The notes under the pieces were generated by a model that did not search any database, was not told where the DNA came from, and saw only the letters and a program-made list of their open reading frames with translations. From Streptomyces echinoruber (lineage in GTDB: Bacteria > Actinomycetota > Actinomycetes > Streptomycetales > Streptomycetaceae), in the NCBI RefSeq assembly GCF_014651135.1, contig NZ_BMWH01000006.1, forward strand, positions 186,001-250,000: a stretch of 64,000 nucleotides of DNA. Reading direction: 5' to 3'. Shown piece by piece: positions 16,811 to 23,546 of this stretch (position 1 is its first letter; every line of letters begins with the position of its first letter). The position numbers and the translations under genes were made by a program.

Positions 16811-17641
16811 CTAGGGCAGCAGCCAGTCGACGGGACGCCGGCCGGCCAGCCGGATCGAGGCGGAGGCCAGGGTCATGGAGTCCAGCCGGAACGGCGGCCC
16901 GTCCGCCGTCGACCAGCGGTAACCGCTCTTCGTCGACGAGGACTTCTCCAGCCGCACCCGCACGGCGACCGGCCGGCCCTGCCGGGTGAACTGCTCGCCG
17001 AGCTGGCGGTCGCCGAGGTAGGCGGCGATCTGCTGCGGCGACTGGGCGCTGCGGCCCACGGAGACGACCCGGCCGCGCAGCACGCCGTAGCGCTGGGCCG
17101 GCACCGACTGCACGGTCAGGTCGACCTGTGCGTGCGCGGGGATCGAGGCCGCGTTCTGCGCGGGGACGTAGACGGTGGCCTGCAGCGGGTCGGAGGCGTG
17201 GGCGACCTTCTCCACGGCGGCGACGTCCGCGCCGGTGGACACGATCCGGCCGACGGTCGCGGCGAGCGCGGTGACGCGGCCGGCGGCGACGGCGCGCACG
17301 ACCTCGTCGCCCCGGCTCGTACGGACCTTCAGCACGGGCGCGCCGGCGGGCAGCCGCTCGCCCTCCCGCGCCAGGACCGCGGTGACCTGGCCCGCGACCG
17401 GGCTCTGCAGGACGTAGCTGCCCTCGCCGTGGGTGAGGATGCCCTGCGCGGTGACCGTGGAGGCCACCGAGCCCGTCACCGCCCACACCGACGCGGCCGC
17501 CATCGCCACCAGCGTCACCGACAGCACGAGCCAGCCCTGCGGGCGCGCGAGACGCACCGGGAGATCCAGCTCCTCCGGCGACTGCAGCTTGGCGAGGGCC
17601 TGCTGGCGGAACTCCACGGACCTCTTCCTCACCTGCGACAT
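16811..17641 (-). CDS. HlyD-family membrane adaptor of the NHLM-type export system
   Basis: A 276-residue membrane-fusion-like protein with start ATG 17641 (MSQVRKRSVEFRQQALAKLQ). A single N-terminal membrane anchor lies at about 37-57 (GWLVLSVTLVAMAAASVWAV). It is followed by a split lipoyl/barrel-sandwich motif (GSYVLQSPVAGQVTAVLAREGERLPAGAPVLKV) and a beta-barrel region. Such adaptors link peptide-exporting ABC proteins to the cell exterior; in a Gram-positive cell the role is probably substrate guidance. The ribosome site is poor, suggesting low-level translation relative to the precursor. Confidence 0.88.
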   Translation of the reverse strand: MSQVRKRSVEFRQQALAKLQSPEELDLPVRLARPQGWLVLSVTLVAMAAASVWAVTGSVASTVTAQGILTHGEGSYVLQSPVAGQVTAVLAREGERLPAGAPVLKVRTSRGDEVVRAVAAGRVTALAATVGRIVSTGADVAAVEKVAHASDPLQATVYVPAQNAASIPAHAQVDLTVQSVPAQRYGVLRGRVVSVGRSAQSPQQIAAYLGDRQLGEQFTRQGRPVAVRVRLEKSSSTKSGYRWSTADGPPFRLDSMTLASASIRLAGRRPVDWLLP

Positions 17642-17793
17642 GACTCGACCGACGGTCGCCCGCGGCGAGGGGGACCGAGGGGACGCGTCGGTGTCGAAAA
17701 TGCATGGGTCCCCCCTGTTCGAGCGCATCCGAGAGCTCGGGGAGCGCACGGACCCGAAAGGGCGAGCACGCTCGCGCCCTCGGCGCCGGCTCT

Positions 17794-17827
17794 CCGCGCC
17801 CGGAGGCGAACCGCGCCCGGAGGCGAA
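17794..17827. repeat. Two tandem copies of a 17-bp unit
   Basis: The unit CCGCGCCCGGAGGCGAA occurs at 17794-17810 and 17811-17827, exact copies, in the leader between the precursor terminator and the adaptor gene. Function unknown; it may affect folding of the read-through mRNA. Confidence 0.7.
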
Positions 17828-17837
17828 CCGAGCCCGG

Positions 17838-17884
17838 AAAAAAAGGGGGATGAGTCCCGGAGCCGGGGGGTGGCCCCGGGACTC
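17838..17884 (-). terminator. Rho-independent terminator/attenuator between precursor and export genes
   Basis: Read on the minus strand, a 13-bp stem (17872-17884 with 17852-17864, one mismatch) and a seven-base C-rich loop are followed by CCCCC and then seven T (17844-17838). It lies 19 bases after the precursor stop. Partial termination here would give many precursor transcripts and few exporter transcripts, a common arrangement for secreted peptide operons. Confidence 0.8.
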
Positions 17885-17902
17885 GGTGGCGCGAGGCCGA
17901 AA

Positions 17903-18118
17903 TCAGAGGCCGGCGACCAGGTTGGTGACCGGGGCCGTGTTCAGGCCGGTGGTGCCCTCGACGGTGTTCACCGCCGTGTCGACCAGACCGGTGACCGGGG
18001 CGACGCTGTCCACCACGCCGGTCACGGTGTTCACGGCGTTCACGGAGAGGCCGCCGGAGACGTTGTCGAGCTCGGCGTCGGAGATCTCGACGGTCTCGAC
18101 CTGGGGGGTGGAGTTCAT
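17903..18118 (-). CDS. Double-glycine leader precursor peptide with cysteine-free duplicated core
   Basis: A 71-residue peptide, ATG 18118, with ribosome site GAAGGGAAG. Leader residues 1-23 end ISDAELDNVSGG, the ELxxVxGG pattern cut by C39 peptidases. The predicted 48-residue core has no Cys, Lys or Arg and is rich in Val, Thr, Asn, Gly. It is internally duplicated: AVNTVTGVVDSVAPVTGLV is followed by AVNTVEGTTGLNTAPVTNLV. Without Cys no lanthionine or disulfide can form. No lanthipeptide synthetase, radical-SAM, YcaO or protease gene lies within the operon. The downstream C39-ABC exporter makes secretion of the mature peptide likely. Similar small peptides are often auto-labelled type A2 lantipeptide, which the sequence here does not support. 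Function unknown. Confidence 0.8.
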   Translation of the reverse strand: MNSTPQVETVEISDAELDNVSGGLSVNAVNTVTGVVDSVAPVTGLVDTAVNTVEGTTGLNTAPVTNLVAGL

Positions 18119-18737
18119 GATGGAACTTCCCTTCGTATGGCTGTTTCACAAGGGGGGAGCGGCCCCCTCTGGGGGACAGATGGACGGCCGCGGTCGCGGG
18201 GGCGTCGGGCGCCCGTGTCCGGAGCCCGTCCGGCCCCCGCGGTGCGATGGATCAAAGCACGCCCCCGGCGCGCGCTTCCAATCAACCACCCCGCCCACCA
18301 GGGCAATTGACCTTTGCCGACCGCCAACCGTGCAGACGTGGGCACGGCTTTCCGGCAACTCCTCCACATGCCTCACGGCATCGACGCACCCCGTCGCGCG
18401 CACCTGCCGCGGCGAATCCGGCACTTGGCGTCAAAGGCGCGGCGCGGCCCGGCGGACGCGTCCGCTCGCGGGGCCGGCGGTGACGTGGTTGGAAAGCCAC
18501 TGTGCAGATTCACTGAAGCCCGGATTCCGCCCGCGGTCGTCAACCGAACGTGAACGATCGGATACCAGGTGTGGCGAGATCGTCTCGGTCCGTATCGGCG
18601 CGCGTCCCGTTCGGGGTCCGCGCGCGGTACGGCGGGCGTGGCCGAATCGCCGCCCCCCCGACCGCGGGCGGCGAACGGAATTGAACGCTCCGCGGAGTGC
18701 GTGCGTACCACCTGCCAGCCAGGCGCGCCCCAACAAG
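18119..18737. other. Divergent intergenic region (about 620 bp) between precursor and protease genes
   Basis: No coding sequence with a ribosome site is visible. Locally AT-richer patches (around 18300-18330 and 18485-18570) suggest promoters for both directions. One candidate for the protease is TTGAAC at 18681-18686, followed by a perfect 10-bp palindrome CTCCGCGGAG (18688-18697) within the spacer, with a weak -10 around 18705. No convincing precursor promoter could be fixed by eye. Confidence 0.35.
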
Positions 18738-18751
18738 CCGTCGTACGACGG
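18738..18751. promoter_or_regulatory. Perfect 14-bp palindrome in the protease leader
   Basis: CCGTCGTACGACGG lies 19 bases upstream of the Shine-Dalgarno sequence of the protease gene. The position fits an operator or an mRNA hairpin. No matching copy was noticed elsewhere. Confidence 0.4.
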
Positions 18752-18783
18752 CAGATGACCCCGTCCCCCAGGAGGTCCGGAAG

Positions 18784-20217
18784 TTGAGTCACAAGCGAAT
18801 CCCCAAGCGGAAGGCCGCGATAGCGGCGGGCAGCGCGGTGGCGCTCGGGGCCGCGGCCCTGCTGCTGCCCCACGCCAACGCCTCCCAGGACGGCGCCGCG
18901 GGCAACGCGGCCCCCAGAACCCTGAAGGCGCAGGACGCCTCCGCCCTCGCCGCGCGGCTCGCGAGCACGCTGGGCGACTCCCTGGCCGGCACCTACTACG
19001 ACAGCGCCAAGCGGCAGCTCGTCGTCAACGTGACCGGCGACGACACCAACGCGGCCGCCGCGGCCGAGCGGGCCGGCGCCCTGGTCCGCCACGTCGACAA
19101 CAGCACCGCCGAACTCAAGGCCGCCGCCCGCACGCTGCGGACCAAGGCCACCATGGCGGGCACGGCCTGGGCCATCGACCCGCGCACCGACAAGATCCTG
19201 GTCACCGCGGACAGCACCGTCACCGGCGCCCGCTGGGACCGGCTCCAGTCGACCGTGCGGAGCCTCGGTTCCGGCATGGCGACGCTGAAGAAGTCCTCCG
19301 GCACCTTCCGCACCTTCGCCTCCGGCGGCGACGCCATCTTCGCCCAGGCCGACGGCGGCACCGTCCGCTGCTCCCTCGGCTTCAACGTCACCGCCGACGA
19401 CGGCAGCCCCGCCTTCCTGACCGCCGGGCACTGCGGCGTGGCCGCCAAGCAGTGGTCCGACACGCAGAACGGGCAGCCCATCGCCACCGTCGACCAGGCC
19501 CAGTTCCCCGGCAACGGCGACTTCTCCCTGGTGAAGTACGACGACCCCGCCACCCAGGCGCCCAGCGAGGTCAACGTCGGCAACGGCCAGACGGTGCAGA
19601 TCACCCAGGCAGCCGAGGCCACCGTCGGCGAGCAGGTCTTCCGCATGGGTTCGACCACCGGCCTGCACGACGGCCAGGTCACCGGCCTGGACGCCACCGT
19701 CAACTTCCAGAGCGAGACCGACCCCAACGGCGTCGACACCGTCACCGGTCTCATCCAGACCAACGTGTGCGCGGAGCCCGGCGACAGCGGTGGTTCGCTC
19801 TTCACCCAGGACGGCAGCGCGATCGGCCTCACCTCCGGCGGCAGCGGCGACTGCACCGCCGGCGGCGAGACCTTCTTCCAGCCGGTCACCACCGCCCTGC
19901 AGGCCACCGGCGCCACACTCGGCGACAGCGGCGCCGGCGACGGCAACGCCGCCGGCAACGGAAACGGCAACGGTGCCGGCAACGGCAACGGCAACGGCAA
20001 TGGCAACGGCGCCGGCAACGGCAACGGCGCCGGCAACGGAAACGGCAACGGTGCCGGCAACGGCAACGGCGCCGGGGACCAGGCGGGCGGCGACCAGAGC
20101 GGCGGCGACGCCTCCGCGACGCCCGGCGACGGGACGGGCGCCGGCGCGCAGGACGGTTCCGGCGCGCAGGACGGCTCCGGCACCCAGGACGGCTCCGGGC
20201 TGACCGCCACCAACTGA
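18784..20217 (+). CDS. Secreted S1 (streptogrisin/alpha-lytic-like) serine protease with Gly/Asn-rich tail
   Basis: A 477-residue preproprotease. TTG 18784 is the start: GGAGGT at 18771-18776 is well placed and a signal peptide follows (MSHKRIPKRKAAIAAGSAVALGAAALLLPHANA). An alpha-lytic-type propeptide occupies about 45-195. The catalytic domain begins near GGDAIFAQADGGTVRCSLGF. The triad is visible as TAGHC, NGDFSLVKYD and GDSGG, and the disulfide-forming cysteines are present. The C-terminal 100 residues are low complexity: GNGNGAG repeats, then three DGSG-type repeats (AQDGSG, AQDGSG, TQDGSG). The tail may be a flexible wall-spanning or surface-binding linker, but no binding domain follows it. 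A membrane-anchored paralogue lies at 56176-57558. Confidence 0.95.
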   Translation: MSHKRIPKRKAAIAAGSAVALGAAALLLPHANASQDGAAGNAAPRTLKAQDASALAARLASTLGDSLAGTYYDSAKRQLVVNVTGDDTNAAAAAERAGALVRHVDNSTAELKAAARTLRTKATMAGTAWAIDPRTDKILVTADSTVTGARWDRLQSTVRSLGSGMATLKKSSGTFRTFASGGDAIFAQADGGTVRCSLGFNVTADDGSPAFLTAGHCGVAAKQWSDTQNGQPIATVDQAQFPGNGDFSLVKYDDPATQAPSEVNVGNGQTVQITQAAEATVGEQVFRMGSTTGLHDGQVTGLDATVNFQSETDPNGVDTVTGLIQTNVCAEPGDSGGSLFTQDGSAIGLTSGGSGDCTAGGETFFQPVTTALQATGATLGDSGAGDGNAAGNGNGNGAGNGNGNGNGNGAGNGNGAGNGNGNGAGNGNGAGDQAGGDQSGGDASATPGDGTGAGAQDGSGAQDGSGTQDGSGLTATN

Positions 20218-20293
20218 GCGCGCCCACCCCACGCCACCCCCCACCGGCCACCGGCCCGGCCTCACCCAGCGGTTCCGGCCGGGACGGTGCACC

Positions 20294-20331
20294 GGTCCGG
20301 CCCTCCGGCGGGAGGGCCGGACCGCCGTTTT
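20294..20331 (+). terminator. Rho-independent terminator of the protease gene
   Basis: GGTCCGGCCCTCC (20294-20306) pairs perfectly with GGAGGGCCGGACC (20311-20323) around a four-base loop, followed by GCCGTTTT. It separates the protease gene from the convergent phosphatase gene. Confidence 0.85.
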
Positions 20332-20400
20332 GCGGGGCGGACGCCACGGATCGGCGGGGGCGGCGGAGCAGGGCGGAACGAAAGGCACCCGACGCGGCCC

Positions 20401-22650
20401 CTACCGGGCCCGCAGCAGGAGCAGCGCGATGTCGTCCGCCCGCCGCCGCGCCGCGTCGCTGCGCGCCAGCAGCCGGTCGGCCAGTTCCTCCAGCGGCACG
20501 TCACCGGCCTCGTGCAGACAGCGGACCAGACCGGCCAGGGCGTCGTCGAGGTCGACGTCCGACGCCTCCACGAGCCCGTCGGTGTACAGCACGAGCACCG
20601 TTCCGGGCCCCAGGCCGATCCCGGTCTGCGGGTACGTCGCCTCCGGGTCGATGCCCAGCAGCGGTCCCCCGGCCGGCTCCAGCACCCGGGCCCGCCCGTC
20701 CGGGTCGCGCAGCAGCGGCGGCGGGTGCCCCGCGCGGGCGACCATCGCCTCCTCGTGCGCGGTGTCCAGCCGCAGGTACAGGCAGCTGGCGAACAGTTCG
20801 GTGCCCAGCTCGATCAGCAGCCGGTTGGTGCTGCTCATGACCTCCCGCGGCGACTGGCCGGCGGAGCAGTAGGCGCGCACCGCGGTGCGCAGCTGCCCCA
20901 TCAGCCCGGCCGCGGTCACGTTGTGCCCCTGCACGTCGCCGATCATCGCCGCCGGCAGCGGCCGGGCGGGCGCCAGGTCGTAGAAGTCGCCGCCGATGTC
21001 CATGTCCTGGGCGGCGGGCAGGTAACGGGCGGCCGCCTCGATGCCCGGCAGCTGCGGCAGCGAGTGCGGCAGCAGCGCGCCCTGCAGACCGTGCGCCACC
21101 CGGTGCGTGGCGTCGTACAGCTGGGCGCGCTCCAGGGCCTGTGCGACCAGCCCCGCCAGACTCGTCAGCACCGCCCGCTCCTCGCCGGAGAACCGGCGGG
21201 GCCGGAGGTAGGCCAGCACACAGGTGCCCACCGGGCGGCCGGAGGTGATCAGCGGCAGATACGCCCAGGCCGAGAACTCCCCCAGTCCGGCGCGGGCGGG
21301 CGGACAGGCGCGCACCAGCTCCTCGGGCGTTTCGAAGAACGCCGGCTCCCCGCCGACCAGGGCCCGCCCGTTCGGGGCCCGCGTGATCACCTGCATGCCG
21401 TCGAACTGCTCGACGGTGCGCGGGTCCGCGTAGCCGTGGTGGCCGAGGACGTGCAGCCGCCCGGCCCGGGAGGCGAGCAGCACCACGCCCCGGCAGCCCA
21501 CCGCCGGGGCGATGTCGTCCGCGACCAGCCGCAGCACGTCCCGTACCCCCACCGCCCGGGTGAGCGCCTCGGTCAGGCTCAGCACCTGCGAGATGGTCAC
21601 CAGCCGGGACAGCCCGACGCCCGGACCGGGTCCGTGCTCGTCCGGTCCGTGCTCGTCCGGTCCGTGCTCGTCCGGCGCGGGTGCCGACCGGGCGTGGTCG
21701 ATGCGCACCGTCAGCCCGGTGTAGCTCGGGTACAGCCGGAAGGACAGCCGTTCGCCGGGCGGGCGCAGCGCGGTGAACGACGTGACGCGCTGGCTGACCA
21801 GCGCGGCCCGGTAGCGGTCCTCGTGCACCGGGTCGTCCAGCCACGGCACCGCCGACCACAGCTCGATGCCGGGGAGGGCGTCGGCCGACGTGTCCATCAG
21901 ATCGGCGGCGGCCTGGTTGGCGTAGGCGACCCGGCCGTCCAGGTCCAGCGACACCAGCCCGTAGGGCAACCGGGACACCATGCGGGCCGCCTCCGCCGTG
22001 TCGGCCGTGTCGGCCGCGTCAGGCGCCCCGTCCGGCGGGGACGCGGCCGCGCCGGGTCCGTCCGGCGGGGACGCGGCCGACGGATCGGCCTCCCGGGGCG
22101 GCCGGCGGTCGCGGCGCAGGGCGCGCTCCAGCCCTCGCGCCATCCGCGCGCACGCCGCGGTGAGCCGTTCCCGCTCGTGCTCCGACAGGTCGGGCGCGTG
22201 GGCGGCGGGCCAGGTGAGGAACACCGCGCCGTACACGGCGCGCTCCGTCGCCACCGGCAGCGCGGCGAGCATGAAGGGATAGGGCAGCACCAGGGCGACG
22301 CGCGGATAGCGGCGCGCCATGTCCTGGTCGCCGCCGACCCACACCAGCCGCCGTTCGCGCACCGCGTCCGCCACCGGGACCGGCGCGTTCAGCCCGACCC
22401 GCTCCCACGGCGCGGCGAACGCCCGGGGCAGCCCCGCCATCACCGTCATCTCCAGGACCGGCTCGCCCGGCACCAGCAGGTAGACCGCGCCGGAGTGCGC
22501 CCGCACCTCGTCCATCACCGCGGTCAGTTCCCGCGACAGCAGCGGCCGGTCCACCGGCGTGCCGGCGGCCGGGGTCGGCCGTACCGCCCGGGGCTCCCCG
22601 TCCGACACGCCGACCACCTCCTTCACGGCCGCGCGACGGCCCCCCTGCAT
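20401..22650 (-). CDS. SpoIIE-family protein phosphatase with GAF and PAS domains
   Basis: A 749-residue sensor phosphatase. ATG 22650 (MQGGRRAAVKEVVGVSD) follows GAGAGAGG. A GAF-like domain lies at about 40-190. A PAS domain is at about 205-310 (LPYGLVSLDLDGRVAYANQAAADLM), with a second GAF domain at about 345-500. A PP2C/SpoIIE domain runs from about 515 to the end, with the metal-binding motifs DMDIGGDFYDL, MIGDVQGHNVTAAGLMGQLR, VLYTDGLVE and ADDIALLLL. It should dephosphorylate a serine on an anti-sigma-factor antagonist in response to a ligand or stress. No anti-sigma kinase domain is attached. Between PAS and GAF a 15-bp unit is repeated three times (GPDEH repeats). Confidence 0.9.
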   Translation of the reverse strand: MQGGRRAAVKEVVGVSDGEPRAVRPTPAAGTPVDRPLLSRELTAVMDEVRAHSGAVYLLVPGEPVLEMTVMAGLPRAFAAPWERVGLNAPVPVADAVRERRLVWVGGDQDMARRYPRVALVLPYPFMLAALPVATERAVYGAVFLTWPAAHAPDLSEHERERLTAACARMARGLERALRRDRRPPREADPSAASPPDGPGAAASPPDGAPDAADTADTAEAARMVSRLPYGLVSLDLDGRVAYANQAAADLMDTSADALPGIELWSAVPWLDDPVHEDRYRAALVSQRVTSFTALRPPGERLSFRLYPSYTGLTVRIDHARSAPAPDEHGPDEHGPDEHGPGPGVGLSRLVTISQVLSLTEALTRAVGVRDVLRLVADDIAPAVGCRGVVLLASRAGRLHVLGHHGYADPRTVEQFDGMQVITRAPNGRALVGGEPAFFETPEELVRACPPARAGLGEFSAWAYLPLITSGRPVGTCVLAYLRPRRFSGEERAVLTSLAGLVAQALERAQLYDATHRVAHGLQGALLPHSLPQLPGIEAAARYLPAAQDMDIGGDFYDLAPARPLPAAMIGDVQGHNVTAAGLMGQLRTAVRAYCSAGQSPREVMSSTNRLLIELGTELFASCLYLRLDTAHEEAMVARAGHPPPLLRDPDGRARVLEPAGGPLLGIDPEATYPQTGIGLGPGTVLVLYTDGLVEASDVDLDDALAGLVRCLHEAGDVPLEELADRLLARSDAARRRADDIALLLLRAR
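21631..21675. repeat. Three exact tandem copies of a 15-bp unit inside the phosphatase gene
   Basis: TCCGTGCTCGTCCGG occurs three times in a row, encoding GPDEHGPDEHGPDEH in the linker after the PAS domain. It is in frame, so copy number can change without breaking the gene. Confidence 0.9.
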
Positions 22651-22843
22651 CAAGCCTCTCTCCCGGCGGCCCGCTCCGCACGGCGAGCGAGCCGTGCGGA
22701 GAAAGAGCGGGAGGATGCGGAAGGCCGCGCAAGAACCGCGCGGATACCCCGACCGCCCCGACTCATGCCCCCACACTCGGTGCGCGCCGTGGCGGCGGGC
22801 GCCGAACGCGCGCCCCCGCGCACCCCGTTGGCCGGTTTTTTAT

Positions 22844-22862
22844 GTCCGGGGTGTGTCCGGAC
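22844..22862. promoter_or_regulatory. Inverted repeat in the region between the phosphatase and ramR starts
   Basis: GTCCGG (22844-22849) and CCGGAC (22857-22862), seven-base spacer, lie just after a run of six T in an AT-rich patch of the 287-bp divergent region. Possible operator for either gene. No promoter hexamers are convincing. Confidence 0.3.
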
Positions 22863-22937
22863 CGTAAACAATTGGGCACGCGCTCAAACGCTCCCGCAGC
22901 AGCGGGGGACACACCGAACGCGAACCGAGGGGGCGGA

Positions 22938-23546
22938 GTGATCCGGGTACTTCTGGTGCACGACACGTGTCTGGTGCGATCGGTCCTGGCGGAGTGGCTG
23001 CGCCGGGAGCCCGACCTGGGCGTGTACGACACCTCGTGGCGCGGCGCGCCCGGCGCGGTGCGCTCGGTGCGGCCGGACGTGTGCGCGGCCGACCTGGACT
23101 CCTGGGACGTGCGCGGCGTGCCGCCGCTGGCCGAACTGTGCGCCCAGCGACCCGGCGCGACGGCCCCCAGGCTGCTGGTCCTGGCCACCACACGGCGTCC
23201 GGGGCTGCTGAAGCGGGCGATGGAGGCGGGCGCCGCGGGCTTCGTGGACAAGGAGGGCTCGCCGGACAGACTGGTGCGCGGCATACGCCGGGTCGCCGAG
23301 GGGGACCGTTTCGTCGACGACTCGCTGGGCTTCGGCTTCCTCAGGGCCGCCGAGATGCCGCTGACCCGCCGCGAACTGAGCGTGTTATCCCTGGCCGCCG
23401 AGGGGGCGTCCGTCGCCGAGATCGCCAGGAGGCTGCACCTGTCCCACGGGACGGTGCGCAACTACATGGCGGCCATCACCCGCAAGACCGGTGCCCGCAA
23501 CCGCATCGACGCCATCCGCATCTCGCAGGGCCAGGGCTGGGTGTGA
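22938..23546 (+). CDS. ramR: RamR/AmfR-type response regulator controlling the SapB cluster (contains a TTA codon)
   Basis: A 202-residue NarL/LuxR-type response regulator. GTG 22938 follows GGCGGA. The receiver (1-120) keeps the phospho-acceptor position Asp52 (RPDVCAADL) and the Lys in VDKEG, but the acidic pair reads His8-Asp9. The HTH domain is about 138-195 (LTRRELSVLSLAAEGASVAEIARRL). Leu150 is encoded by TTA (23385-23387), the rare codon read by the bldA tRNA; it is the only in-frame TTA I found in the genes here. RamR/AmfR directly activates the ramC promoter, and dependence on bldA fits the bald phenotype of such mutants. It converges on ramB and overlaps its 3' end by 162 bases. Confidence 0.88.
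   Translation: MIRVLLVHDTCLVRSVLAEWLRREPDLGVYDTSWRGAPGAVRSVRPDVCAADLDSWDVRGVPPLAELCAQRPGATAPRLLVLATTRRPGLLKRAMEAGAAGFVDKEGSPDRLVRGIRRVAEGDRFVDDSLGFGFLRAAEMPLTRRELSVLSLAAEGASVAEIARRLHLSHGTVRNYMAAITRKTGARNRIDAIRISQGQGWV

Noticed and set aside
11496..16989. Kilobase-long open frames opposite the export ABC genes
   Set aside because: Composition-driven shadows with Gln/His/Arg-rich nonsense; the opposite strand carries all ATPase motifs.
17903..18118. Calling the double-glycine peptide a lantibiotic
   Set aside because: The core has no cysteine and no synthetase is in the operon, so thioether rings cannot form.
18146..18483. Short open frames in the precursor/protease intergenic region
   Set aside because: They lack ribosome sites and gene-like third-position bias and overlap the likely promoter area.
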